This document shows, piece after piece, positions 27,479 to 37,440 of a stretch of 64,000 nt of DNA. Location: assembly GCF_025947225.1 (NCBI RefSeq), contig NZ_CP110005.1, forward strand, positions 186,001 through 250,000, given 5' to 3'. The stretch's first letter is position 1; the number at the start of each line of letters is the position of its first letter. The notes under the pieces are model-generated. The model was not told where the DNA came from. It did no database searches and saw only the letters and a list, made by a program, of their open reading frames with translations. Both the position numbers and the translations under genes were made by a program. The DNA is from Flavobacterium sp. N2270. Lineage in GTDB: Bacteria; Bacteroidota; Bacteroidia; Flavobacteriales; Flavobacteriaceae.

Positions 27479-27595
27479 TTATCCTTGTCTTTGTTTAAAT
27501 CTAGGATTCTTTTTGTTAATAACGTATAATCTTCCTTTTCTACGCACAATAATGCACTCGGCACTTCTTTTTTTAACTGATGCTCTTACTTTCAT
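27479..27595 (-). CDS. rpmJ: 50S ribosomal protein L36
   Basis: This 38-residue gene is easily missed because of its length. The product starts [19 protein letters not shown] and ends NPRFKQRQG, the L36 signature. Three of the four zinc ligands of the C+ form are replaced: position 11 is Ser, 27 is Asn and 33 is Phe, leaving only Cys14. It is therefore a zinc-independent L36. It lies between infA and rpsM, the usual place in the spc-alpha junction. Confidence 0.96.
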
Positions 27596-27605
27596 TTTAG
27601 TAGCT

Positions 27606-27821
27606 TTAGTATCTATATGTAATTCTTGCTTTAGACAAATCGTAAGGGCTCATTTCAAGTTTTACCTTATCTCCTGGTAATAATTTAATATAATGCATAC
27701 GCATTTTTCCAGAAATATGAGCGATTACTATATGTCCATTCTCTAACTCAACACGAAACATTGCATTTGATAATGCTTCGATAATTGATCCGTCTTGTTC
27801 TATTGCTGATTGTTTTGCCAT
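27606..27821 (-). CDS. infA: Translation initiation factor IF-1
   Basis: IF-1 occupies the 30S A site during initiation. The 71-residue OB-fold protein contains [38 protein letters not shown], typical in length and sequence. It follows secY by 6 bases, and rpmJ follows it by 10. Confidence 0.98.
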   Translation of the reverse strand: MAKQSAIEQDGSIIEALSNAMFRVELENGHIVIAHISGKMRMHYIKLLPGDKVKLEMSPYDLSKARITYRY

Positions 27822-27827
27822 AAAAAA

Positions 27828-29177
27828 TTAAGCTACTGCTTTTCTATTTTTACCACTCTTCATCAAACCATCATAATGTCTATTTAACAAATATGAATTA
27901 ATTTGTTGAATTGTATCAATTGCAACTCCGACCATAATCAATAATGATGTTCCTCCATAAAAATAACCCCAAGCCCCTTGAACTCCCAATAAACTAACAA
28001 CAACAGCAGGTAAAACCGCTATAATCGCTAAAAATAGAGAGCCAGGAAACGTAATTAAAGACATGATCTTATCTAAGTAATCACCAGTTTCAACACCAGG
28101 ACGAAAACCAGGAATAAAACCACCAGATCTCTTTAAATCATCAGCCATTTTATTTGTTGGTACAGTAATTGCGGTGTAAAAATACGTAAAAATTATTATT
28201 AACAAAGCAAATACTATATTATATACTAACCCAAAAGGATCATTAAACATTCCAGCTAACGACTGTGCTGTGTCTGATTCTTTAGCTAAACCAGAAACTG
28301 CAGCAGGTATAAACATAATTGCTTGTGCAAATATGATTGGCATTACACCAGATGCGTTAAGCTTTAAGGGAATAAATTGTCTTGATCCTCCCATTGAATC
28401 TTCTTCAAACTCACCAGAAACAGTTCTTCTTGCATACTGTACAGGAATTCTTCTCATTGCCATAACCAACAGGATACAAGCTATAATAACTAAGAACCAT
28501 AAGATAAGTTCCAATACAATCATCATAACACCTCCATTAGCCTGTGTAGTTCTAGAAGTAACTTCTTGAATGAAAGACTGAGGCATTCTTGCAATAATAC
28601 CCACCATAATCAATAATGAGATACCATTACCAATACCTTTATCAGTAATCTTTTCACCCAACCACATTGCAAATATCGTTCCTGTGACTAAAATAAGCAC
28701 TGAAATTGATAAGAAAAAGAATGAGAAAAACTCAGGAACAAACGCTTCACTAGGTAAAGTCGTGTTAAGGTTATAAATATAACCTGGCGCTTGAACAAGA
28801 GTAATAAGGATAGTTAACCATCTTGTAATTTGGTTGATCTTTTTTCTACCACTTTCACCATCTTTTTGAAGTTTTTGTAAATATGGAACTGCAATTCCCA
28901 TTAACTGAACAACAATAGATGCTGAAATGTAAGGCATAATACCCAATGCAAATACAGAAGCCTGCGAAAACGCACCTCCTGTAAATACATTAATTAACCA
29001 ACCAATACCTTCGTCAGTTTGATTTGAAAGGTTTCCTAATTGAGTAGCATCAATACCTGGAAGAGTTACTTGTGCACCAAAACGATACGCAAGCAAAATA
29101 AGTAAAGTAAAAGTTATTTTATTTCTTAACTCTTCTATTTTCCAAACATTGACTAATGAATCTATAAATTTCTTCAT
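27828..29177 (-). CDS. secY: Protein translocase subunit SecY
   Basis: SecY is the channel of the Sec translocon in the inner membrane. The 449-residue protein has ten membrane segments and the family motifs LITLVQAPGYIYNL, GNGISLLIMVGIIARMP and the cytoplasmic loop PVQYARRTVSG. The C-terminal RHYDGLMKSGKNRKAVA is also typical. It lies between rplO and infA in the spc operon. Confidence 0.98.
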   Translation of the reverse strand: MKKFIDSLVNVWKIEELRNKITFTLLILLAYRFGAQVTLPGIDATQLGNLSNQTDEGIGWLINVFTGGAFSQASVFALGIMPYISASIVVQLMGIAVPYLQKLQKDGESGRKKINQITRWLTILITLVQAPGYIYNLNTTLPSEAFVPEFFSFFFLSISVLILVTGTIFAMWLGEKITDKGIGNGISLLIMVGIIARMPQSFIQEVTSRTTQANGGVMMIVLELILWFLVIIACILLVMAMRRIPVQYARRTVSGEFEEDSMGGSRQFIPLKLNASGVMPIIFAQAIMFIPAAVSGLAKESDTAQSLAGMFNDPFGLVYNIVFALLIIIFTYFYTAITVPTNKMADDLKRSGGFIPGFRPGVETGDYLDKIMSLITFPGSLFLAIIAVLPAVVVSLLGVQGAWGYFYGGTSLLIMVGVAIDTIQQINSYLLNRHYDGLMKSGKNRKAVA

Positions 29178-29190
29178 TTTACTAATTAGA

Positions 29191-29643
29191 TTATAAACTT
29201 ACTACTTCTCCACCAGCAGCTTCTATAGCCGCTTTTGCAGTTGCAGTAAATTTGTGAGCACTTACTTTTAATTTAGTTTTTAGCTCACCTCTTCCTAAAA
29301 TCTTTACTAAGCTATTTTTTGTAGCTAAACGAGTTTCAACTAACACTGAAAAATCAAGTGTATCAGTTATCACACCGTTATCTACTAACATTTGAATTGT
29401 ATCAAGATTTATACCTTGGTACTCTTTTCTGTTGATATTTTTGAAACCAAACTTAGGCACACGTCTTTGAAGTGGCATTTGCCCTCCTTCAAAACCAATT
29501 TTCTTAGAATAACCAGAACGAGATTTTGCTCCTTTGTGTCCACGTGCAGCAGTACCACCTTTTCCAGAACCTTCTCCTCTACCTAATCTTTTATTTTGGT
29601 TATGTGTTGACCCTTCAGCCGGTTGTAAGTTACTTAAATTCAT
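29191..29643 (-). CDS. rplO: 50S ribosomal protein L15
   Basis: L15 is a late-assembly large-subunit protein. The 150-residue product begins MNLSNLQPAEGSTHNQNKRLGRGEGSGKGGTAARGHKG, whose glycine-rich basic extension enters the rRNA core, and has GGQMPLQRRVPKFGF. It sits between rpmD and secY. Confidence 0.97.
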   Translation of the reverse strand: MNLSNLQPAEGSTHNQNKRLGRGEGSGKGGTAARGHKGAKSRSGYSKKIGFEGGQMPLQRRVPKFGFKNINRKEYQGINLDTIQMLVDNGVITDTLDFSVLVETRLATKNSLVKILGRGELKTKLKVSAHKFTATAKAAIEAAGGEVVSL

Positions 29644-29654
29644 AACGAATATTA

Positions 29655-29837
29655 TTATTTAGTTTCTTCTACAGAAACTAAGTGTTTAACTTTATTTACC
29701 ATTCCAAGGATAGCAGGATTTGCATCATGCGCAACAACTTGTCCCATTTTACGAAGACCTAAAGCTTCCAATGTTCTCTTTTGATCAAGAGGACAGTTGA
29801 TTTTACTTTTTACTTGTTTTACTAATATTTTTGCCAT
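29655..29837 (-). CDS. rpmD: 50S ribosomal protein L30
   Basis: The 60-residue product (MAKILVKQVKSKINCPLDQKRTLEALGLRKMGQVV...) has the short bacterial L30 length and its conserved K-R-T-L-E-A-L-G-L-R-K core. It lies between rpsE and rplO. Confidence 0.96.
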   Translation of the reverse strand: MAKILVKQVKSKINCPLDQKRTLEALGLRKMGQVVAHDANPAILGMVNKVKHLVSVEETK

Positions 29838-29850
29838 TTTTCCTTGAATT

Positions 29851-30375
29851 TTATCCTTTAAATACTTTATCTAGAGAAAGTCCTCTTTGTTTTGCAACTG
29901 TTGCAGCACTTCTCATTTGTAATAAAGCATCAAAAGTAGCTTTAACAACGTTATGAGGATTTGAAGAACCTTGAGATTTTGACAATACATCATGAATCCC
30001 TACAGACTCTAATACCGAACGAACAGCACCACCAGCAATTACTCCGGTACCATGCGATGCAGGCATTAAATTAACTCTAGCTCCTCCAAATTTTCCTTTT
30101 TGTTCGTGAGGTACAGTATGACCATATAAAGGAATTCTAACTAAGTTTTTCTTAGCATCTTCTACTGCTTTAGCAATAGCTTCAGATACATCCTTAGATT
30201 TTCCTAAACCATGACCTACAACACCGTGCTCGTCTCCAACTACAACAATTGCAGAAAAACCAAATGCTCTACCTCCCTTAGTAACTTTAGTTACACGGTT
30301 TACATTAACCAAACGATCTTTTAAATCAAGACCACCTGGTTTAACTAGTTCTACGTTTTTATAATTTTGATACAT
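29851..30375 (-). CDS. rpsE: 30S ribosomal protein S5
   Basis: S5 lies at the mRNA entry channel and affects decoding fidelity. The 174-residue protein shows the double-stranded-RNA-binding-like N-terminal domain ([22 protein letters not shown]) and the C-terminal domain with [18 protein letters not shown]. It is located between rplR and rpmD. Confidence 0.98.
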   Translation of the reverse strand: MYQNYKNVELVKPGGLDLKDRLVNVNRVTKVTKGGRAFGFSAIVVVGDEHGVVGHGLGKSKDVSEAIAKAVEDAKKNLVRIPLYGHTVPHEQKGKFGGARVNLMPASHGTGVIAGGAVRSVLESVGIHDVLSKSQGSSNPHNVVKATFDALLQMRSAATVAKQRGLSLDKVFKG

Positions 30376-30381
30376 AATTTC

Positions 30382-30732
30382 TTAGAATTTAAGTCCTGCT
30401 TCTCTAGCTCCTTCAGCTAATGATTTTACACGTCCATGATATAAATACCCTCCTCTATCAAAAGATATTGTATTGATACCAGCTTTAAGTGCTCTTTCAG
30501 CAACTAATTTTCCAACCGCATTAGCAGTTTCAACGTTTGTACCCTTTACAACTTCATTTTCACGTGAAGATGCAGAAACTAGTGTTACACCGTTTACATC
30601 ATCTATGACTTGAGCATAGATTTCTTTATTAGATCTAAATACAGAAAGTCTTGGCTGAGCAGCAGTACCGCTAACAGTCTTTCTAATTCTGAATTTTATT
30701 CTCTGTCTTCTTTCAGTTTTTGTTAATGACAT
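30382..30732 (-). CDS. rplR: 50S ribosomal protein L18
   Basis: L18 binds 5S rRNA and helps place it in the large subunit. The 116-residue product contains [18 protein letters not shown] and ends with the conserved [24 protein letters not shown]. It lies between rplF and rpsE. Confidence 0.98.
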   Translation of the reverse strand: MSLTKTERRQRIKFRIRKTVSGTAAQPRLSVFRSNKEIYAQVIDDVNGVTLVSASSRENEVVKGTNVETANAVGKLVAERALKAGINTISFDRGGYLYHGRVKSLAEGAREAGLKF

Positions 30733-30743
30733 AGTCTTAATTT

Positions 30744-31286
30744 TTAAGCTGATTTACCTGCTTTTCTTCTTAATACTTCACCTACAAACTTAACCCCTTT
30801 ACCTTTGTATGGCTCTGGTTTACGGAAACCTCTGATTTTAGCAGAAACTTGACCTAATAATTGTTTGTCAAATGATGATAATTTTACTATTGGATTCTTA
30901 CCTTTTTCAGATATAGTTTCCACTTGAACTTCTGGTACAATATTTAAAACTATATTGTGTGAAAATCCTAAAGCTAAATCAAGTTTTTGACCTTGATTAG
31001 AAGCTCTATAACCTACACCAACTAATTCTAATGATTTTGTAAAACCTTCAGAAACCCCTATAATCATATTGTTTATAAGAGAACGATAAAGTCCGTGTTT
31101 CGCTCTCTCATTTTTTTGATCAGATGAACGCTCAACGATAACATTGTTATCTTCAATTTTAACCGTAACATCAGAAAACTCCTGAGAAAGCTCGCCTAAT
31201 TTTCCTTTTACTGTAACAACAGCATCTTTCACCTCTACAGTTACTCCTGCTGGTATTGCAATTGGATTTTTACCTATTCTTGACAT
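30744..31286 (-). CDS. rplF: 50S ribosomal protein L6
   Basis: L6 lies near the GTPase-associated region of the large subunit. The 180-residue protein starts [17 protein letters not shown] and ends in the conserved [24 protein letters not shown] chose the ATG at 31286, which matches the family start; a longer frame from 31316 would overlap rpsH and add ten unsupported residues. Confidence 0.98.
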   Translation of the reverse strand: MSRIGKNPIAIPAGVTVEVKDAVVTVKGKLGELSQEFSDVTVKIEDNNVIVERSSDQKNERAKHGLYRSLINNMIIGVSEGFTKSLELVGVGYRASNQGQKLDLALGFSHNIVLNIVPEVQVETISEKGKNPIVKLSSFDKQLLGQVSAKIRGFRKPEPYKGKGVKFVGEVLRRKAGKSA

Positions 31287-31300
31287 TCTTCGTCTTTTTA

Positions 31301-31699
31301 TTAATATACGTAACAAATAACTTCTCCACCAACATTAAGTTGCTTTGCTTGCTTACCAGTCATTACACCTTTTGATGTAGAAACGATAGCAATACCTAAA
31401 CCATTTAAGATTCTAGGTAAAGTAGAAGAACCTGAATATTTACGTAAACCTGGTTTACTAATTCTTTGGATATCTTTGATAACAGACTCTTTAGTCTCTT
31501 TATCATATTTAAGAGCAATTTTGATAGTCCCTTGAACAGAGTTGTCTTCAAATTTGTAACTTAAGATATATCCTTGATCGAATAAAATCTTTGTGATTTC
31601 TTTTTTAAGGTTAGAAGCAGGAATTTCAACCACTTTGTGGTTTGCAGCAACTGCATTTCTAACTCTTGTAAGATAATCGGCAATTGGATCTGTATACAT
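31301..31699 (-). CDS. rpsH: 30S ribosomal protein S8
   Basis: S8 binds the central domain of 16S rRNA and in E. coli represses the spc operon. The product, 132 residues from the ATG at 31699, begins MYTDPIADYLTRVRNAV and has the C-terminal STSKGVMTGKQAKQLNVGGEVICYVY. The start at 31735 would add twelve non-family residues. The 100 bases between rpsN and this ATG hold a near-consensus promoter, unusual in a tightly packed operon. Confidence 0.97.
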   Translation of the reverse strand: MYTDPIADYLTRVRNAVAANHKVVEIPASNLKKEITKILFDQGYILSYKFEDNSVQGTIKIALKYDKETKESVIKDIQRISKPGLRKYSGSSTLPRILNGLGIAIVSTSKGVMTGKQAKQLNVGGEVICYVY

Positions 31700-31777
31700 T
31701 TGTATAGAATTGCGGTTAGGGTTTTCGTTTGGCACTCACCAAACGAACCTATAACCAGTTAATTTTTATTTGGATTG

Positions 31778-31808
31778 CAAAAGTAATAACTTTTTACGAG
31801 ATTACCAA
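31778..31808 (-). promoter_or_regulatory. Internal promoter before rpsH (TTG-N20-TACTTTTG)
   Basis: On the minus strand TTG at 31808-31806 is 20 bases from TACTTTTG at 31785-31778, which fits the Bacteroidetes -33/-7 consensus. The -33 box lies in the last codons of rpsN. It would allow rpsH and downstream genes to be expressed from inside the spc operon. Confidence 0.65.
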
Positions 31809-32071
31809 GATGCTTTTTTAACACCTGGAATCAAACCTTGATTAGCCATCTCACGGAAAGTAACACGTGAAATACCAAACTGACGCATGTAACCTCTTGG
31901 CCTTCCAGTTAACTTACAACGATTATGCAAACGTACTGGAGAAGCATTTTTAGGTAATTTTTGCAATGCTTCATAGTCTCCTGCTTTTTTTAAAGCTTCT
32001 CTCTTTTCAGCATATTTATCTACAATTGCTTGTCTTTTAACCTCGCGGGCTTTCATTGATTCTTTAGCCAT
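31802..32071 (-). CDS. rpsN: 30S ribosomal protein S14
   Basis: S14 lies in the 30S head. The 89-residue product ([24 protein letters not shown]... [21 protein letters not shown]) is the long zinc-free type without the CxxC pairs of the short form. It is 3 bases after rplE. Confidence 0.97.
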   Translation of the reverse strand: MAKESMKAREVKRQAIVDKYAEKREALKKAGDYEALQKLPKNASPVRLHNRCKLTGRPRGYMRQFGISRVTFREMANQGLIPGVKKASW

Positions 32072-32074
32072 ATC

Positions 32075-32626
32075 TTAGTTCTTTTTAAAAGGTAACCCTA
32101 GTTCTGTTAATAATGCTTTAGCTTCTGTATCTGTATTTGCAGTAGTAACAAAAGTAATATCAAAACCAGAGATTCTGTTAATTTTATCAATATCAATTTC
32201 AGGGAAAATGATTTGCTCTAAAACTCCTAAATTATAATTACCTCTACCATCAAAACCAGTAGCTTTAATTCCACCAAAGTCTCTAACAGATGGTAATGAA
32301 GATGTAATAAGTCTATCTAAAAACTCATACATTCTTTCACCACGTAAAGTTACTTTAGCACCAATCGGCATTCCTTTTCTTAATTTAAAAGATGCAACAT
32401 CTTTTTTAGAAATTGTAGCTACTGCTAATTGACCAGTAATTTTAGTCATTTCTTCTACAGCATAATCAACTAACTTTTTGTCAGACACAGCTGCACCAAC
32501 TCCACGGCTTACAACAATTTTTTCAAGTTTAGGAACTTGCATAACATTTTTGTAACCGAATTCTTCTGTAAGAGCAGAGATCACTCTACTCTTATATTCT
32601 TCTTTTAATCTAGGTATATAAGCCAT
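32075..32626 (-). CDS. rplE: 50S ribosomal protein L5
   Basis: L5 binds 5S rRNA and contacts P-site tRNA and the 30S head. The 183-residue product contains [19 protein letters not shown] and the conserved [20 protein letters not shown], and it has the usual length. It starts 2 bases after the rplX stop and ends 3 bases before rpsN. Confidence 0.98.
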   Translation of the reverse strand: MAYIPRLKEEYKSRVISALTEEFGYKNVMQVPKLEKIVVSRGVGAAVSDKKLVDYAVEEMTKITGQLAVATISKKDVASFKLRKGMPIGAKVTLRGERMYEFLDRLITSSLPSVRDFGGIKATGFDGRGNYNLGVLEQIIFPEIDIDKINRISGFDITFVTTANTDTEAKALLTELGLPFKKN

Positions 32627-32628
32627 TA

Positions 32629-32946
32629 CTATAATACTTGATTAGATTTCTTTGAAAATCTGATTTTCTTATCTCCTTCAACTTTAAATCCAACTTTAGT
32701 TGCCTCTTTTGATTTAGGATCAATTAAAGACAAGTTAGAAATATGCATTGGAGCCTCTTTCTTAACGATACCTCCTTGAGGGTTTTTTGCACTTGGCTTC
32801 GTATGTTTTGAAACCATGTTAACACCTTCAACTACCGCTTTATTTTTATCACGGATAACACGTAAAACTTTACCTTCAGAACCTTTATGGTCTCCAGCAA
32901 TAACTTTAACTACGTCTCCAGATTTAATTTTTAGCTTTGTCATCAT
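32629..32946 (-). CDS. rplX: 50S ribosomal protein L24
   Basis: L24 is an early assembly protein at the exit tunnel. The 105-residue product has the KOW motif ([23 protein letters not shown]) at the N-terminus. Two consecutive Met codons begin the frame; either ATG (32946 or 32943) may be used. It lies between rplN and rplE. Confidence 0.97.
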   Translation of the reverse strand: MMTKLKIKSGDVVKVIAGDHKGSEGKVLRVIRDKNKAVVEGVNMVSKHTKPSAKNPQGGIVKKEAPMHISNLSLIDPKSKEATKVGFKVEGDKKIRFSKKSNQVL

Positions 32947-32954
32947 TTTAGATA

Positions 32955-33323
32955 TTAAAGCACCTCTGGTGCTAATGATACAATTTTCATGAATTTATTA
33001 TCACGAAGTTCTCTTGCTACTGGACCAAAAACACGTGTTCCTCTCATTTCACCAGTTGCATTTAACAAAACACAAGCGTTATCATCAAAACGGATATAAG
33101 ATCCGTCTGCTCTTCTCACTTCTTTCTTTGTACGTACAACTACTGCTGTAGAAACTGCTCCTTTTTTTACGTTACCGTTTGGAGTAGCATCTTTAACAGA
33201 AACTACAATTTTATCTCCAACAGAGGCATAACGACGTTTCGTTCCTCCTAAAACACGGATAGTCAAAACTTCTTTTGCTCCTGTGTTATCTGCTACTTTT
33301 AATCTTGATTCTTGTTGTACCAT
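32955..33323 (-). CDS. rplN: 50S ribosomal protein L14
   Basis: L14 contacts the 30S subunit and silencing factor RsfS. The 122-residue protein starts [28 protein letters not shown] and ends with the conserved [12 protein letters not shown]. It lies 2 bases after rpsQ. Confidence 0.98.
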   Translation of the reverse strand: MVQQESRLKVADNTGAKEVLTIRVLGGTKRRYASVGDKIVVSVKDATPNGNVKKGAVSTAVVVRTKKEVRRADGSYIRFDDNACVLLNATGEMRGTRVFGPVARELRDNKFMKIVSLAPEVL

Positions 33324-33325
33324 AA

Positions 33326-33583
33326 TTACTTAGCTCTTTCAATGATTTCAACTAATCTCCAACATTTAGATTTACTTAAAGGACGCGTTTCGCTAATTCT
33401 TACAGTATCTCCAATGTTACAGTCGTTTGTTTCGTCGTGTGCAACGTATTTTTTCGTTTTCAACACGAACTTACCATACATAGGGTGTTTTACTCTTTTT
33501 GTTTCTGAAACAACAATAGATTTCTCCATTTTGTTACTAGTAACAACACCAACTCTTTCTTTTCTTAAATTTCTTTTTTCCAT
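33326..33583 (-). CDS. rpsQ: 30S ribosomal protein S17
   Basis: S17 is a primary 16S rRNA-binding OB-fold protein. The 85-residue product contains [19 protein letters not shown] and [23 protein letters not shown], standard for the family. It is placed between rpmC and rplN. Confidence 0.98.
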   Translation of the reverse strand: MEKRNLRKERVGVVTSNKMEKSIVVSETKRVKHPMYGKFVLKTKKYVAHDETNDCNIGDTVRISETRPLSKSKCWRLVEIIERAK

Positions 33584-33600
33584 CTTTCAGCAGAATACAA

Positions 33601-33792
33601 TTATTGTAACTCTCTTTTAGTTAACTCTGTAGCAATTCTAGCTACAGCTCTTCTAATAGTTCTTATTTGAAGAGGATTCTCAATTGGTGAAATCGTGTGA
33701 GCTGCTTTTAAATCAGCATACGTTTTCTTTAATTGACTAAGCTTCTCTTGCAATTCTACTGCAGATAGATCTTTTATTTCTGATTGTTTCAT
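33601..33792 (-). CDS. rpmC: 50S ribosomal protein L29
   Basis: L29 lies at the peptide exit site, near the docking area for trigger factor and SRP. The 63-residue two-helix protein (MKQSEIKDLSAVELQEKLSQLKK...) matches the family. It lies between rplP and rpsQ. Confidence 0.97.
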   Translation of the reverse strand: MKQSEIKDLSAVELQEKLSQLKKTYADLKAAHTISPIENPLQIRTIRRAVARIATELTKRELQ

Positions 33793-33804
33793 AATAAATT
33801 TAGA

Positions 33805-34230
33805 TTATGCTTGAAAATCTCTAGCAACGACAAACTTAGTTTTAACAGGAAGTTTTTGAGCGGCAAGACGTAAAGCCTCTTTTGCTACAGAAAGTGGAAC
33901 TCCACCAACTTCAAACATTATTTTTCCTGGCTTAACAACTGCAGCCCAGTATTCAACTGCACCTTTACCTTTACCCATACGTACTTCAAGAGGCTTTTTA
34001 GTAATAGGCTTGTCTGGGAATATTTTAATCCATAATTGTCCCTCTCTCTTCATATAACGAGTAGCTGCAATACGAGCTGCTTCGATTTGACGAGAAGTTA
34101 AGAACATTCCATTTTCATGTACAGATTTAATACCAAACATTCCATTTGAAAGTTCATGCCCTCTTTGAGAGTTACCTTTCATTCTACCTTTTTGTACCTT
34201 ACGGTATTTTGTTCTTTTAGGCTGTAACAT
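33805..34230 (-). CDS. rplP: 50S ribosomal protein L16
   Basis: L16 organises the A-site side of the peptidyl transferase centre. The 141-residue protein begins [19 protein letters not shown] and contains [19 protein letters not shown]. It lies between rpsC and rpmC. Confidence 0.98.
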   Translation of the reverse strand: MLQPKRTKYRKVQKGRMKGNSQRGHELSNGMFGIKSVHENGMFLTSRQIEAARIAATRYMKREGQLWIKIFPDKPITKKPLEVRMGKGKGAVEYWAAVVKPGKIMFEVGGVPLSVAKEALRLAAQKLPVKTKFVVARDFQA

Positions 34231-34249
34231 TTTTCTTTAGTTTAAAAAA

Positions 34250-34969
34250 TTACTTTCTTTTGCTTCTGTTTGGTTTACCTTTTCCAGATCCTGCAGATTT
34301 AGACTTTTGTTTGTCCATACCTACTAACGGAGAAAGATCTCTCTTACCGTAAACCTCACCTTTCATTATCCATACTTTAATTCCCATTCTACCATAAGTA
34401 GTATGAGCTTCAGCCAATGCATAATCAATATCAGCTCTGAAAGTTGACAAAGGAATTCTACCATCTTTAAAACCTTCTGAACGCGCCATTTCAGCACCAT
34501 TCAAACGACCAGAAATTAACACTTTAATCCCTTCAGAATTCATTCTCATTGCAGCAGAAATAGCCATTTTAATAGCTCTTCTGTACGAGATTCTGTTTTC
34601 GATTTGACGTGCAATACTGTTAGCCACTAAAAAAGCATCTAACTCAGGTCTTTTGATTTCAAAAATATTGATTTGAACTTCTTTATCTGTAATTTTCTTA
34701 AGTTCTTCTTTTAACTTGTCTACCTCTTGACCACCTTTACCGATAATAATACCAGGTCTAGCAGTAGTGATAGTAACGGTTACAAGTTTTAAAGTTCTCT
34801 CGATAATTATCTTAGACACACTAGCTTTTGATAAACGTGCATGGATATACTTTCTGATTTTGTAGTCTTCAGCGATTTTATCACCGTAGTCATTTCCACC
34901 ATACCAGTTTGAGTCCCACCCTCTGATGATACCAAGTCTATTTCCAATTGGATTTGTCTTTTGTCCCAT
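34250..34969 (-). CDS. rpsC: 30S ribosomal protein S3
   Basis: S3 forms part of the mRNA entry channel and helicase. The 239-residue protein has the start [23 protein letters not shown], a KH domain with [16 protein letters not shown], and a C-terminal lysine/serine-rich tail. It lies between rplV and rplP. Confidence 0.98.
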   Translation of the reverse strand: MGQKTNPIGNRLGIIRGWDSNWYGGNDYGDKIAEDYKIRKYIHARLSKASVSKIIIERTLKLVTVTITTARPGIIIGKGGQEVDKLKEELKKITDKEVQINIFEIKRPELDAFLVANSIARQIENRISYRRAIKMAISAAMRMNSEGIKVLISGRLNGAEMARSEGFKDGRIPLSTFRADIDYALAEAHTTYGRMGIKVWIMKGEVYGKRDLSPLVGMDKQKSKSAGSGKGKPNRSKRK

Positions 34970-34977
34970 ACTGTTTA

Positions 34978-35388
34978 TTAATTACTTTGTGTGTTATTAT
35001 TAGATCCTAATACGATTGTAACGTGATTAGAACGCTTTCTTATTCTATGAGCGCGACCTTGAGGTGCTGGTCTAAGTCTTTTCAACATAGCACCACCATC
35101 AACTCTGATCTCTTTAACAATTAAGCCTGCATCTTCTAAACTTTCCTCTGCATTTTTAGCCTGCCAGTTAGCAATAGCTGATAACAAAAGTTTTTCAAGT
35201 TTATTCGAAGCTTCTTTACTATTAAATCTTAATATATTAAGAGCTAATTCTACCTTCTGACCTCTTACTAAATCTGCAACGATGCGCATTTTTCTAGGTG
35301 AAGTAGGGCAGTTATTCAATTTTGCGAAAGCAATAGACTTATTAGCCTCTTTTCTCGCATCTGCTGTTTCTCTTTTACGAACTCCCAT
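34978..35388 (-). CDS. rplV: 50S ribosomal protein L22
   Basis: L22 lines the exit tunnel constriction; loop changes cause macrolide resistance. The 136-residue protein contains [25 protein letters not shown] and the tunnel loop region [19 protein letters not shown], which appears unaltered. It lies between rpsS and rpsC. Confidence 0.97.
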   Translation of the reverse strand: MGVRKRETADARKEANKSIAFAKLNNCPTSPRKMRIVADLVRGQKVELALNILRFNSKEASNKLEKLLLSAIANWQAKNAEESLEDAGLIVKEIRVDGGAMLKRLRPAPQGRAHRIRKRSNHVTIVLGSNNNTQSN

Positions 35389-35393
35389 GCCTC

Positions 35394-35672
35394 TTATTTT
35401 TTACCTTTATTTTTTGCACCAGCATGACCCCTAAAAGATCTTGTTGGTGAAAATTCTCCTAATTTATGTCCTACCATGTTTTCAGTAACGTAAACAGGTA
35501 CAAATTGACGACCATTATGAACTGCGATAGTTTGCCCAACGAAATCTGGAGTAATCATAGATGCTCTTGACCAAGTTTTGATCACAGCTTTACTATCTTT
35601 CTCTACATTATCTTGAACTTTTTTATCCAATTTATAGTGAACATAAGGTCCTTTTTTTAATGAACGTGCCAT
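35394..35672 (-). CDS. rpsS: 30S ribosomal protein S19
   Basis: S19 lies in the 30S head and contacts S13. The 92-residue product starts [19 protein letters not shown] and has the conserved [15 protein letters not shown]. It lies between rplB and rplV. Confidence 0.98.
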   Translation of the reverse strand: MARSLKKGPYVHYKLDKKVQDNVEKDSKAVIKTWSRASMITPDFVGQTIAVHNGRQFVPVYVTENMVGHKLGEFSPTRSFRGHAGAKNKGKK

Positions 35673-35680
35673 ATCTTATA

Positions 35681-36505
35681 TTATTTCTTTCTACGTTCTA
35701 CAATATACTTGTTACTCGGGTTAACTTTAGAACGAGTTCTATAACCTTTAGCTGGTAAACCTTTTCTTGAACGTGGATGACCTCCTGAAGAGCGTCCTTC
35801 TCCACCACCCATTGGGTGATCAACTGGGTTCATTGCAACTGGTCTTGTTCTCGGTCTTCTACCTAACCATCTAGATCTACCAGCTTTACCTGATACAACT
35901 AATTGATGATCAGAGTTAGAAACAGCTCCAATTGTAGCCGAGCAAGTTAACAAGATCAATCTTGTTTCACCAGAAGGCATTTTAATAGTAGCATATTTTC
36001 CATCTCTTGCCATTAATTGAGCAAAAGTTCCTGCCGAACGCGCAATAACAGCACCTTGACCTGGACGTAATTCAATACATGAAATCACTGTCCCTAGAGG
36101 AATTTTACTTAAAGGCATTGTGTTTCCAATCTCTGGAGACGCATCTGGACCTGAAACTAAAGTTTGTCCAACTTCTAATCCATTTTGTGCAATAACATAA
36201 GTTTTTGCACCATCAGCATAAGCTAATAAAGAAATAAAAGCAGAACGATTAGGATCGTACTCGATAGTTTTAACTGTAGCTGGAATCCCATCTTTAGTTC
36301 TTTTAAAATCGATTAAACGATACTTTTGCTTGTGACCACCGCCCATATAACGCATGGTCATTTTTCCTTGACTATTTCTACCTCCAGAGTTTTTTTTCGG
36401 CGCCAACAAAGAGCGTTCCGGCTTATCAGTTGTAATAGTGTCAAAGCTATTCACAACTCTAAATCGCTGACCTGGGGTAATAGGTTTTAATTTTCTAACT
36501 GACAT
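35681..36505 (-). CDS. rplB: 50S ribosomal protein L2
   Basis: L2 is needed for subunit joining and peptidyl transfer. The 274-residue protein has [27 protein letters not shown] and the conserved [20 protein letters not shown] with the functional histidine. It lies between rplW and rpsS. Confidence 0.98.
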   Translation of the reverse strand: MSVRKLKPITPGQRFRVVNSFDTITTDKPERSLLAPKKNSGGRNSQGKMTMRYMGGGHKQKYRLIDFKRTKDGIPATVKTIEYDPNRSAFISLLAYADGAKTYVIAQNGLEVGQTLVSGPDASPEIGNTMPLSKIPLGTVISCIELRPGQGAVIARSAGTFAQLMARDGKYATIKMPSGETRLILLTCSATIGAVSNSDHQLVVSGKAGRSRWLGRRPRTRPVAMNPVDHPMGGGEGRSSGGHPRSRKGLPAKGYRTRSKVNPSNKYIVERRKK

Positions 36506-36511
36506 GTTCTA

Positions 36512-36802
36512 TTAGATATTATTATAAAAATCTATTGTTTCACCTTCTTTTACTTGTACAATTGCTTTCTTGTAAGCATTTGTTTTACCACTGATCAAAC
36601 CACTTTTAGTGTATTTTACCGATCTATCCGCTCTGTAAGTCATAGTGTTAACAGCCTCAACATTCACACCATAAGCAGCTTCAACTGCATTTTTGATTTG
36701 AATTTTATTAGCTGACTTCTGAACCACAAAACCGAAACGATTATAAACTTCACTAAGTTTAGTTATTTTTTCAGTTATAATAGGTTTAATAATGATACTC
36801 AT
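36512..36802 (-). CDS. rplW: 50S ribosomal protein L23
   Basis: L23 is the main chaperone and SRP docking protein at the exit tunnel. The 96-residue product begins MSIIIKPIITEKITKLSE and ends KAIVQVKEGETIDFYNNI, as expected. It lies between rplD and rplB. Confidence 0.96.
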   Translation of the reverse strand: MSIIIKPIITEKITKLSEVYNRFGFVVQKSANKIQIKNAVEAAYGVNVEAVNTMTYRADRSVKYTKSGLISGKTNAYKKAIVQVKEGETIDFYNNI

Positions 36803-36810
36803 AACCTTAA

Positions 36811-37440
36811 TTATTTACTTAAATTTTCTTCAATTTCTCCAATCGCACCTTCTAAAACAACCAAACTATTTGTATTCAAAATAGTATAAGTACTTAATTC
36901 TGAAGAGCTTACCACTGAAGAAGCCTTTAAATTACGTGACGACAAATATACATTTTTATTTGAATCGCCCAACACAAATAAAGATTTTTTATTTTCTAAC
37001 CCTAAAGCTTTCAATACGTTAATGAAATTTTTAGTGTTTGGAGCTTCGAAACTGAAGTCTTCTACAACAATCAAATTAGACTCTTTTACCTTAATAGATA
37101 AAGCAGATTTTCTTGCTAATCTTTTTAAGTTTTTGTTCAATTTGAAAGAATAACTTCTTGGTCTTGGACCAAAAACAGTACCTCCTCCTTTAAATAAAGG
37201 ATTCTTAATACTACCAGCACGAGCTGTACCTGTTCCTTTTTGCTTTTTAATCTTACGAGTACTTCCAGTAACCTCTGCTCTCTCTTTAGCTTTATGAGTA
37301 CCTTGTCTTTGATTTGCTAAGTATTGCTTAACATCAAGATATACTGCATGATTATTTGGCTCAATTGCGAATACTGAATCAGAAAGTTGAACTTTTCTTC
37401 CAGTATCTTTTCCGTTGAAATCTACTACTTTTACTTCCAT
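36811..37440 (-). CDS. rplD: 50S ribosomal protein L4
   Basis: L4 lines the exit tunnel and in E. coli autoregulates the S10 operon through the mRNA leader. The 209-residue protein contains [42 protein letters not shown], the extended rRNA-binding loop. Its ATG shares one base with the rplC stop (TAATG), so translation is probably coupled. Confidence 0.97.
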   Translation of the reverse strand: [209 protein letters not shown]

